Source: Candidatus Zixiibacteriota bacterium
GTDB taxonomy: Bacteria > Zixibacteria > MSB-5A5 > GN15 > FEB-12
Direction: 5' to 3'
Assembly: GCA_035380245.1 (NCBI GenBank)
Contig: DAOSXA010000002.1
Span: forward strand, 930,001-994,000
Length of the DNA: 64,000 nucleotides
The notes beneath the pieces were generated by a model, which was not told where the DNA came from, did no database searches, and saw nothing but the letters and a program-made list of their open reading frames with translations. The position numbers and the translations under genes are program-made. Positions 26,763-33,755 of this stretch are shown piece by piece. Position 1 is the first letter of the stretch; every line of letters starts with the position of its first letter.

Positions 26763-27386
26763 CTATACGGATTGAGATCCGGATTTCAGGGCAAAATGTG
26801 TCAGAAAAAACTCGAGCAGTCGCGTGTCGTCGTCAAGCTCGCTGTGAAAAGAACTGGCCAGATGCCGCTCGGAGGCCACCAGCACCGGTGAACCGGCATA
26901 CTCGGCAAGTGGTGTCAGACGATCACCGAGCCTTGTCAACCTTGGAGCCCGAATAAAAGTCGCCGTCAATTCAGTCGCGGTTCCGTCCAGATCAGCCGTG
27001 ACTTTCTCTTCGAACGAAAACACCTGGCGTCCATAGCCGTTACGCAGCACGCTCATATCCATCAGGGCCAGCGGTTTGATCCCAGCCTGGTTGTCGATTA
27101 CCTCTGAAGAAAGCATAATCATCCCGGCACAAGTACCCCAGATTGGTTTCCTTGCCCCGAATTCGAGCAGCGGTTTACGCAACGCAAAACGATCCATAAG
27201 CTTATCCATCGTGGTCGATTCTCCGCCGGGAATGATGAGGGCGTCAAGATCGGTTAAATGATCCGGAAGTTTCACCAGGTGTGGCTCTGCCCCGAGCAGG
27301 GCAATCTGCCGCCGATGCATCTCGAAATCTCCCTGAAGGGCCAGTACCCCGACCTTGAGTTGTTCTATTGCATGGACCACGCTCAC
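26763..27386 (-). CDS. pdxT: Pyridoxal 5'-phosphate synthase glutaminase subunit
   Basis: PdxT frees ammonia from glutamine and hands it to PdxS for vitamin B6 synthesis. The 207-residue protein has the class I glutaminase triad region: oxyanion strand PGGESTTMDKL, nucleophile Cys in WGTCAGMIML, and the His-x-Glu pair in SSFHSELDDD. VGVLALQGDFEMH is the usual N-terminus. A start slightly inside, near LKVGVL, is possible. Its partner pdxS lies upstream on the same strand but is separated by about 510 bases of repeats and a terminator, which is unusual for this pair. Confidence 0.95.
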   Translation of the reverse strand: MSVVHAIEQLKVGVLALQGDFEMHRRQIALLGAEPHLVKLPDHLTDLDALIIPGGESTTMDKLMDRFALRKPLLEFGARKPIWGTCAGMIMLSSEVIDNQAGIKPLALMDMSVLRNGYGRQVFSFEEKVTADLDGTATELTATFIRAPRLTRLGDRLTPLAEYAGSPVLVASERHLASSFHSELDDDTRLLEFFLTHFALKSGSQSV

Positions 27387-27836
27387 TCCTTTTCCAAAAC
27401 CGCAGTAAATAAAGGGATGATTCCGGCCCGGTCAAGGGGAGGTTGTCACACAAGGGAAAAGAACTACACCAAATCGACGGGGCAATCCTTTCGTGGGCGG
27501 CAGACGTCTGCCCCTTTGCCTGCACCGTCACGATAGAAACCGTAGGGCAGATATCCCCGAGACCTGCCGGATCGCGATGTCGTTCGATTAAAGCGACAGA
27601 GATATCTGGGGATGTTCGCGACGGAGAGACTCTGGAACTTCGTTGTTTTGTGGGCGGCAGACGTCTCGTCTGCCCCTGTGTCGGCACCTTTAATTGATCC
27701 GTAGAACAAGTTTGCAGGTCAGGTTGCTTGCAACCTGACACTGTAGGGCACGTCTCCCCGAGACGTGCTATGGATTGGCAAGACGCCGAATGTAGTTCGT
27801 GGGTCGCTCACGTTATCTCATACATCCCTCCCCCAC
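27387..27836. repeat. Modular hairpin-repeat region between pdxS and pdxT
   Basis: No gene is seen here. Several perfect or near-perfect palindromes occur: GGCAGACGTCTGCC at 27499-27512; GGCAGACG/CGTCTGCC at 27656-27674; GTCAGGTTGC/GCAACCTGAC at 27718-27739; and GCACGTCT/AGACGTGC at 27748-27768. An inverted pair of GATATC-containing segments spans about 27549-27612. The order of the last three palindromes matches copies at 29737-29858 and 30511-30632. Short open frames across them are by-products of the hairpins. Confidence 0.8.
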
Positions 27837-27866
27837 AAAAAAAGGCGGGACTTAAATCCCGCCTTA
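27837..27866 (-). terminator. Intrinsic terminator of pdxS
   Basis: Minus-strand stem AAGGCGGGA / TCCCGCCTT with a six-base loop and a seven-base T run, 33 bases past the pdxS stop. Confidence 0.88.
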
Positions 27867-27898
27867 ACGACGTTTATTATCTCTTCGTTCTGCCCAGC

Positions 27899-28783
27899 TC
27901 AGCGGGTATGCAGGAGATTTTCCTTATCGATCGATGAAACCTGAATCCCTTTCATCGCCTGGCCCAATCCACGCGAGGCATCGGCTACGATCTTGTAATC
28001 ATCGTAATGGGTAGTGGCGGAGACAATCGCCTTGGCGCGTGCTTCGGGATTGTCGGATTTGAAAATCCCCGATCCCACGAACACCGCCTCGGCTCCCAGA
28101 TGCATACACAGTGCAGCATCGGCCGGGGTGGCAATTCCGCCCGCCGCGAAATTCGGCACCGGCAGCTTACCTGCCTTGGCTACCATTCGCACCAGTTCGA
28201 TCGGCACCCGATGCTCCTTAGCCACACCGTACAGTTCATCCTCGCGCATGCTCGTCAGGGCGCGCATTTCGGCGTTGATTTCGCGCAGATGTTTCACCGC
28301 CTCGGAGACATCACCCGTTCCGGCCTCACCCTTGGTACGGATCATCGCCGCTCCCTCGGAAATACGGCGCAACGCTTCGCCCAGATTACGGCAGCCGCAT
28401 ACGAACGGGACCTTGAAACTCCACTTGTCGACATGATATTTGTTGTCGGCCGGAGTCAGCACCTCGGATTCGTCAATAAAATCGATTTCGAGCGTTTCGA
28501 GCACGTGTGCCTCGGAAAAATGCCCGATTCGGCATTTGGCCATAACCGGAATCGTCACCGCTTTTTTGATCTTCTCGATAATATCCAAGTCGGCCATACG
28601 CGCCACGCCGCCTTCAGCGCGAATATCCGACGGGACTCTTTCGAGCGCCATGACGGCTGCCGCACCGGAGTTCTCGGCTATCTTGGCCTGGTCGGCGTTG
28701 ACCACATCCATGATCACCCCGCCTTTAAGCATCTCCGCCAGACCGACTTTAACTTTGTGCTGTTTATCGTTGAAATCAAACAT
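27899..28783 (-). CDS. pdxS: Pyridoxal 5'-phosphate synthase subunit PdxS
   Basis: PdxS builds PLP from ribose 5-phosphate, glyceraldehyde 3-phosphate and ammonia delivered by PdxT. The 294-residue TIM barrel shows family motifs in order: KVGLAEMLKGGVIMDV, VMALERVPSDIRAEGGVARM, IPVMAKCRIGHFSEA (with the catalytic-region lysine), IDFIDESEVLTPAD, and VPFVCGCRNLGEALRRI. ATG at 28783 follows GGAGG by 5 bases; the in-frame TTG at 28795 overlaps that site and is unlikely. Its own strong terminator and a repeat block separate it from pdxT, so the subunits may be transcribed apart. Confidence 0.97.
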   Translation of the reverse strand: MFDFNDKQHKVKVGLAEMLKGGVIMDVVNADQAKIAENSGAAAVMALERVPSDIRAEGGVARMADLDIIEKIKKAVTIPVMAKCRIGHFSEAHVLETLEIDFIDESEVLTPADNKYHVDKWSFKVPFVCGCRNLGEALRRISEGAAMIRTKGEAGTGDVSEAVKHLREINAEMRALTSMREDELYGVAKEHRVPIELVRMVAKAGKLPVPNFAAGGIATPADAALCMHLGAEAVFVGSGIFKSDNPEARAKAIVSATTHYDDYKIVADASRGLGQAMKGIQVSSIDKENLLHTR

Positions 28784-28960
28784 TGTTACCTCCAATGGAA
28801 TCGATCAAATCCTATCCTGCCGGCTTGGCCGCCAATATCGCCGATATATATCACCGACGTGCGGATTCCGGACCTGAACAATCAATATAATATGAAACTT
28901 TCGGCAAAAACAAGGCCTATCAGGTCTTTAACCATATTCAACCGTCCAATTGTTAAACGC

Positions 28961-28995
28961 AAAAACGGCCGATCCTGAGAGGATCGACCGCCTTT
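28961..28995 (-). terminator. Probable terminator of the Rrf2-family gene
   Basis: Minus-strand stem GGTCGATCC / GGATCGGCC with a five-base loop is followed by GTTTTT, 22 bases past the stop. Confidence 0.7.
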
Positions 28996-29016
28996 AATTA
29001 TTGATTTTTTTGTCTT

Positions 29017-29427
29017 TTATTTACGGCCGCGCTTGAATCGTCCGAAATGCTGCTTCTTGAGAGCCTTTTTGAAAGACACTTCCTGAACTTCCCAGAAATT
29101 GCGTAACTCACACTGGGTGAAATGCTCACAACGGCAGCCCTCCGGCTCCGTGCAAAGATTCAGATGCACCGGACCGTCAATCGCCTCAATGACATCGAGA
29201 AAAGTAATGTCTTTGGGGTCGTGCGCCAGCGCATAACCGCCCTTGACACCCTGGTATGAAACCAGGATACCGCCGCGAGTGAGATCTTTAAGAATTTTAG
29301 CCAGAAACTCACGCGGTACCGACTCGGCCTCGGCGATAGAGTTGATCGATCCCAGTTTACCCTTGGGAAGACCCGAGATATGCCGCACGGCACGAAGCGC
29401 ATAGTCGGATTTTCTTGATAGCCTCAT
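29017..29427 (-). CDS. Rrf2-family transcriptional regulator with cluster-type cysteines
   Basis: The 136-residue protein has the Rrf2/IscR winged helix (MRLSRKSDYALRAVRHI, then SVPREFLAKILKDLTRGGIL and GVKGGYALA). A cysteine group follows, LCTEPEGCRCEHFTQCELR, with C-x5-C-x-C-x5-C spacing, able to hold an iron-sulfur cluster as in IscR, NsrR or RsrR. A Lys/Arg-rich tail ends the protein. It would sense iron-sulfur status, nitric oxide or redox state. No isc or suf genes adjoin it. The closest plausible iron-sulfur gene is the ferredoxin at 30035, divergent from it. Confidence 0.9.
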   Translation of the reverse strand: MRLSRKSDYALRAVRHISGLPKGKLGSINSIAEAESVPREFLAKILKDLTRGGILVSYQGVKGGYALAHDPKDITFLDVIEAIDGPVHLNLCTEPEGCRCEHFTQCELRNFWEVQEVSFKKALKKQHFGRFKRGRK

Positions 29428-29440
29428 TGTCTGCTTCCCT

Positions 29441-29460
29441 TTTGACAGTATTAATTCAAA
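29441..29460. promoter_or_regulatory. Possible operator upstream of the Rrf2 regulator
   Basis: A dyad, TTTGA and TCAAA with ten bases between, lies 13 bases before the start codon. AT-rich dyads of this kind serve as sites for autoregulating Rrf2 proteins. No second copy was found, so support is weak. Confidence 0.25.
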
Positions 29461-30034
29461 GTCATCTTATACCGTTGCAACATCCGGAAGATAACTATTG
29501 TTTCCCTATTTTTCCACGTTACGATAGATTATACACAGCTTTCTCGGCCTCGTCCATAAAAAAGTTGCAAATATCGACCTTCAATACGATGAATCCCCGA
29601 CTTCACCCCTGCCTGACGCCCTTCTGATACATTGGTAGGATTATAGTAGACGGCCAATGTTTTATCAAAGGGAGTACAACTGCGGAATCTTACCTACCTG
29701 ACTCCAGTTAATAATCTCGCGATGAAACCAACCATGTTGGTGGGCGGCCGACGTCCTCGTCGGCCCCTGTGTCTGTGGCCTTATGACACAAAACGAGAGA
29801 AATGTAGGTCAAGTTGCTTGCGACCTGACACTGCCGGGAAAGCCTCCCCGAGACCTGCTATAAATAAAACCGCTGTCCTGATTAAGAAGCCATTCGTGAG
29901 TGAATTCGATCGGATTGATTTAATGGAACAACCTGCTCGCCACACGTTGAGGCGCCATTTTAATTGACCGCACACCAGACAAGCATGTTATTATAACCTG
30001 AGAATAAAAATGAATTAACAAATCCGTGAGTGTT
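29461..30034. other. Intergenic region containing one repeat copy
   Basis: Apart from the repeat copy at 29737-29858 I see no gene here. The left part is AT-rich and probably holds the promoter of the Rrf2 gene. The right part, about 29960-30030, probably holds that of the ferredoxin. Confidence 0.5.
29737..29858. repeat. Modular hairpin repeat, copy 2
   Basis: Three modules in order: GGCCGACG/CGTCGGCC hairpin; an imperfect GGTCAAGTTGC/GCGACCTGAC hairpin; and GGGAAAGCCTCCCCGAGACC. This is the same order as at 27652-27769 and 30511-30632, with a few substitutions. Confidence 0.8.
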
Positions 30035-30352
30035 ATGCCGAAAGTGCTGTTTCAACCCCTGGGAATTGAAGTCGAGGTTAAGGAAGGTACTATCTTACTT
30101 GACGCCGGGCTCGACAACAACATTCGCATAAACCACAACTGCGGCGGTAACTGTGCCTGCGCCAGTTGCCATGTTCATATCGAACAAGGATTCGACACTC
30201 TCAATCCCGCCGGCGACGATGAACTGGAGATGCTCGAAGAAGCCAATGACTACCGCGATAACTCGCGTCTTTCTTGTCAATGCCGCGTAACCTCCGACCT
30301 GGTCGTGCATATCCCTCCCTCTGAGGAGGATGATCTGGACGACCTGCTTTAG
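30035..30352 (+). CDS. [2Fe-2S] ferredoxin, adrenodoxin-like
   Basis: This is a small electron carrier. The protein (105 residues from ATG 30035) has the cluster ligands C36, C42 and C45 in HNCGGNCACASCHVHI and C81 in SRLSCQCRV, with C40 and C83 as extra cysteines. The spacing C-x5-C-x2-C...C is that of adrenodoxin and Isc-type ferredoxins rather than plant-type. The tail is acidic (SEEDDLDDLL). A GTG at 30026 could add three residues. The gene is flanked on both sides by repeat-rich intergenic DNA, so no partner reductase or P450 can be named. Confidence 0.92.
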   Translation: MPKVLFQPLGIEVEVKEGTILLDAGLDNNIRINHNCGGNCACASCHVHIEQGFDTLNPAGDDELEMLEEANDYRDNSRLSCQCRVTSDLVVHIPPSEEDDLDDLL

Positions 30353-30409
30353 CCATTCACGAAATCGTTACAACTTAGCCACACCTTCTCGTACCGCTTC
30401 TATAGTAGA

Positions 30410-30490
30410 GAAAACCTCCCCGAGACCTGCCACCTTTAGTAACAGAGGAGAAATCATCTTGGTGGCCCACCCGTGCCTCGGGTGGGATTT
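30410..30490. repeat. 81-base direct repeat, first copy
   Basis: Identical over 81 bases to 30612-30692. It begins with the CCTCCCCGAGACCTGCC module and ends with the hairpin CCCACCCG/CGGGTGGG. Confidence 0.9.
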
Positions 30491-30510
30491 ACAAAGCGAA
30501 GTTTCGGCAA

Positions 30511-30632
30511 TTGGTGGGCGGCCGACGTCCTCGTCGGCCCCTGTTTCTGTGGCTTCATGACACAAAACGAGAGGAATGTAGGTCAGGTTGCTTGCAACCT
30601 GACACTGCTGGGAAAACCTCCCCGAGACCTGC
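30511..30632. repeat. Modular hairpin repeat, copy 3
   Basis: The three modules are in the same order as the copies at 27652 and 29737: GGCCGACG/CGTCGGCC hairpin, perfect GTCAGGTTGC/GCAACCTGAC hairpin, and the CCTCCCCGAGACC module, which overlaps the start of the second 81-base repeat. The first 41 bases recur at 30725-30765. Confidence 0.85.
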
Positions 30633-30692
30633 CACCTTTAGTAACAGAGGAGAAATCATCTTGGTGGCCCACCCGTGCCTCGGGTGGGATTT
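30612..30692. repeat. 81-base direct repeat, second copy
   Basis: Exact copy of 30410-30490. The next 17 or so bases diverge before the first hairpin module reappears at 30724-30765. Confidence 0.9.
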
Positions 30693-30723
30693 GCCATGCG
30701 AAGTTTCAACAATGCGTGGACGG

Positions 30724-30765
30724 ATTGGTGGGCGGCCGACGTCCTCGTCGGCCCCTGTTTCTGTG
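30724..30765. repeat. Hairpin module, further copy
   Basis: 42 bases identical to 30510-30551, containing GGCCGACG/CGTCGGCC. The following modules are missing here. Confidence 0.88.
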
Positions 30766-31047
30766 ATCCGCCCGGTAGGCGGCAATGGCAGCCTGTTTGA
30801 TGACAGACCGTCATTGCTCATCAAACAAAGACACAAAAAAACAAAACGAACCCAATTCTCCGTAACTGACTGGAGGACACCGAATAGGAGCGATTTATAT
30901 GGTTTAGAATGTGGATAACTCTAAATTATGACTGCTGATCGACCATTACTCCTGTCCGTCGCTTCCCACAACCGGATCATTACGGCTCAAAACAGCTAAA
31001 CATCTGCCGATATCCTTACTATAACTCGATTTACGTGGATGTAAGGA

Positions 31048-31797
31048 TTGATCCGAGCTAAACACACAGACGGTTACTCTCTGGTCGAACTCCTGGTGGT
31101 GATAATCATTGTCGGAGTCATTGCTTCGGTAGCCATTGACGGCCTCAACAAGGTTACCGAAACCGGCCGTTATGAAGAAACCATGCTGGAACTGGACCAA
31201 CTGGCGGATGCCACAATCGGCCAGGCCGATCTTATAACCGGCGGCAGCCGAGTTGACTACGGCTATGTCGGTGATGTTGGTTCCATGCCGATCAGCCTGG
31301 ACAATCTGGTGAACAGGCCGGGCGGTTACGTAACCTGGAACGGCCCGTATATCCATGACGATTTCTATGCTGCCGCCGGTGGGTCGGAAACCGAGTATCG
31401 TCTCGATGCCTGGGGAACAGCTTACACTTTCGGCGCGAATTATATCCGCTCCACCGGTTCCGGGAGCAACATCTCGCGCCGGCTGGCCAACTCCCCCTCC
31501 GACCTGCTTTACAACGAGGCGGATGTCCTGTTGTTAAACCTGGATTTATACCCACCTGGGCCGGTCTACCGTGATTCCGTCACGGTTACGATTCATTACC
31601 CAAGGGGTGGCGTGATGACCTCCTCCACCGTTAATCCGCGTGCCGACGGCCTCGCTGTGATCGACTCACTTCCGATTGGCCTGCACCTGGTCGAGATAGC
31701 CTGGCTGCCAACCGCCGACACCGTGCGTTATCGCCTGGGCGTTAATCCGGGCAAGCACAGCTATCTTGAAATCCAGCTCAACGGAGGAGTCTGGTGA
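31048..31797 (+). CDS. GspG-like pseudopilin with C-terminal regulatory-like beta domain (gene 1 of 4)
   Basis: The 249-residue protein has a prepilin leader cut after G9, giving Tyr at +1 and the required Glu at +5 (YSLVELLVVIIIVGVIASVAI). The pseudopilin head carries YGYVGDVG, TWNGPYI, LDAWGTAYTF and IRSTGSGSN, corresponding to GspG landmarks. From about 155 a transthyretin/carboxypeptidase-regulatory-like beta domain follows (VIDSLPIGLHLVEI), ending NGGVW. An in-frame TAA at 31042 forces a start after it. TTG at 31048 is the only standard option, but AAGGA touches it directly, so the exact start is uncertain. It overlaps the next gene by 4 bases. Confidence 0.82.
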   Translation: MIRAKHTDGYSLVELLVVIIIVGVIASVAIDGLNKVTETGRYEETMLELDQLADATIGQADLITGGSRVDYGYVGDVGSMPISLDNLVNRPGGYVTWNGPYIHDDFYAAAGGSETEYRLDAWGTAYTFGANYIRSTGSGSNISRRLANSPSDLLYNEADVLLLNLDLYPPGPVYRDSVTVTIHYPRGGVMTSSTVNPRADGLAVIDSLPIGLHLVEIAWLPTADTVRYRLGVNPGKHSYLEIQLNGGVW

Positions 31798-33755
31798 AAA
31801 TTCCTCCGACCAAACTGAACAGCCGGGCCGGTTTCGGTTTAATCGAGTTAACGGTTCTCATCGTCGTGATCGGAATAATGGCAGCGGTTGCCCTGCAGTC
31901 GGCGCAGACATCAGTCGACGATAGTCGCGAGGTGGAAACCAGAGAAGAAATGCAGGCTCTATCTTATGCCATTGTTGGCGACCCCAACCTTATGTCCGGC
32001 GGTCAGCGGAGCGATTTCGGTTATGTCGGCGATATCGGGGCATTCCCTCCCAACCTACAGGCGCTTTACTCCAATCCGGGTGCGTATACAACTTGGGATG
32101 GCCCTTATTTCCCAATAAAATTCCAGGGTGACTCCAGCAACTATCGATATGACGCCTGGGGTGCTCCATACGTTTACGACGGCGCCTTGACCATTACCTC
32201 ATCCGGCTCCGGCAGTAATATCGTACAGTCGTTGGGTCATTCGACAACCGACTTCCTCTACAACGAAGTAACCGGCACTATAGCTGACTCATCGGGATCG
32301 GCGCCGGGAACAGATTTTGACGACTCCGTCCGAATCGAAGTGGTTATTCCGAACGGTTCCGGACACACAACGATAAAAACAGCACCCGTCTCCGCTGTCG
32401 GAACCTTCACTCTGGATTCGCTCCCGATAGGCCTTCACCCGGTTCGCGCCATTTACCTGCCGGAGAACGACACGCTGAGTCGTTTCGTGGCCGTCATGCC
32501 CCGTAATCGAGGCACCCTGGTGTTTCATTTCCCGACCGTTCAGTTCGCGAGTGATTCAACCTCGGCGGTGGACAACACCATTATCGTATCGACCGACAGT
32601 GATGCCTCGCTCGTTGGTCAGGCGATGGAGGATGAAGACCTCGTCGCTTACGACCGAATTCTCATGACCGCCTCGATGTACCTCGAAGGAGACGATATCT
32701 TCAGCAGCGACGAAGATATTGACGCCGTTCATATCGACAGTTCCGGAACCATCGTGTTCTCGACAGACGCTTCCGGCTCCATCGGTATGACCTGGTTCGA
32801 CCGGGATGATCTGGTACGTTATAATCCCGTAACCGGCCTGGCGACCGTGATCTTCGATGGCTCCTCCCGGTTCTGGTGGTCAACGGACATAGACGCCGTT
32901 TACGTTTACCCCAACGGTAATTTGGTGATGTCTGTCAGAAGTGCGTCATGGATTTCCTGGCTCTACATCGACGATGAAGATTTGTTCGGCTATGATCCGT
33001 CGGCCGACACCGCCTGGATGATCTTTAACGGTTCCCATGTCTTTACCAGTAGTGCGGATATCGATGCCGTGCATATCCTCGATGACGGCAACATCGTATT
33101 TTCCTGCGATGCAACGGCTCAAATTGGTACTCTGACCTTTGATGATGAAGACCTCGTCTTGTACAGCCCCAGCACCGGTCAGGCAACTCTCTACTGGGAC
33201 GGTGATGTGCCTTTCGGAACCACCGGTGAGGATATCGATGCCCTTTACATCGGTTATGTCGAGCCACCCAGTGGAGACATCGACACTCTTGTTCTTCGCC
33301 CCAACGGTGTCGGCAACGAGTCTCACTTGAGTACGTCCGGCTGTGGTGATAATTATCAGTGTGTCGATGAGTCCTCACCCGATGAGGATGCCACACGCCT
33401 TGAGCAAGCCAGCAACTCCTACGCCGACGATGCTTATGCAATTGAGGATCCGACCGTCTCCAGCGGTTCCATTGTCGGGGTACGTGTTGTAGCACGTTGT
33501 CGCCGTCATCACATGCAGGGAGATGTGCGGCTGCTGCTTTCGATTTCGGGAACCGAATACTACGGGACGAGTCAAAACCTGAGCGGCGGGTATACCGATT
33601 ACAGTGAAACCTGGTCCACTAATCCGGCAACATCGGCTGAATGGACCTGGTCGGATATTACCTCACTCCAGGCAGGCATATCGCTACGCGGACAGAACTT
33701 CCACTTCCCCGGTTATTGCACTCAGGTATGGGTGGAGGTGATTTATGCGGATTGA
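31794..33755 (+). CDS. GspG-like pseudopilin with four-fold repeat and terminal beta domain (gene 2 of 4)
   Basis: A GTG start at 31794 follows GGAGGAG. The 653 residues divide as follows: leader 1-13, then F14 with Glu at +5; GspG-like head to about 145 (FGYVGDIGAFPPN, TWDGPYF, DAWGAPYVY, SSGSGSNI); beta domain about 158-250 (LDSLPIGLHPV). Four repeats of about 56 residues (about 260-487) follow, with consensus G.IVFS, (F/I)DDEDL..Y and DIDAV.I. A terminal domain (about 495-653) carries four cysteines and a NPATSAEWTWSDI segment. The repeats look like blades of a small propeller. No enzyme motif is visible. It is much larger than any normal pseudopilin (about 150 residues). Confidence 0.85.
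   Translation: MKIPPTKLNSRAGFGLIELTVLIVVIGIMAAVALQSAQTSVDDSREVETREEMQALSYAIVGDPNLMSGGQRSDFGYVGDIGAFPPNLQALYSNPGAYTTWDGPYFPIKFQGDSSNYRYDAWGAPYVYDGALTITSSGSGSNIVQSLGHSTTDFLYNEVTGTIADSSGSAPGTDFDDSVRIEVVIPNGSGHTTIKTAPVSAVGTFTLDSLPIGLHPVRAIYLPENDTLSRFVAVMPRNRGTLVFHFPTVQFASDSTSAVDNTIIVSTDSDASLVGQAMEDEDLVAYDRILMTASMYLEGDDIFSSDEDIDAVHIDSSGTIVFSTDASGSIGMTWFDRDDLVRYNPVTGLATVIFDGSSRFWWSTDIDAVYVYPNGNLVMSVRSASWISWLYIDDEDLFGYDPSADTAWMIFNGSHVFTSSADIDAVHILDDGNIVFSCDATAQIGTLTFDDEDLVLYSPSTGQATLYWDGDVPFGTTGEDIDALYIGYVEPPSGDIDTLVLRPNGVGNESHLSTSGCGDNYQCVDESSPDEDATRLEQASNSYADDAYAIEDPTVSSGSIVGVRVVARCRRHHMQGDVRLLLSISGTEYYGTSQNLSGGYTDYSETWSTNPATSAEWTWSDITSLQAGISLRGQNFHFPGYCTQVWVEVIYAD

Larger units (their letters stand above)
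30353..31047. other. Repeat-rich intergenic region before the pseudopilin genes
   Basis: The left 400 bases are repeats (listed separately). From about 30790 to 31047 the DNA is AT-rich with no recognisable gene. A TATAAC at about 31019 lies 29 bases before the first pseudopilin start and may be a -10 element, but no convincing -35 pairs with it. Confidence 0.5.

Noticed and set aside
30410..30765. Possible CRISPR array
   Set aside because: Repeat copies are few, of unequal length and spacing, contain several different palindromes, and no cas gene is near.
30786..30800. Sigma-54-type promoter (TGGCAG...TTTGA) upstream of the pseudopilin array
   Set aside because: The -12 element has GA instead of GC at the right spacing, and the site is 250 bases from the first gene.
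30473..30918. Two plus-strand open frames encoding VGGRRPRRPLFL-type peptides
   Set aside because: They read straight through the hairpin repeats, and the same peptide appears wherever the repeat occurs. No ribosome binding site or protein-like composition supports them.
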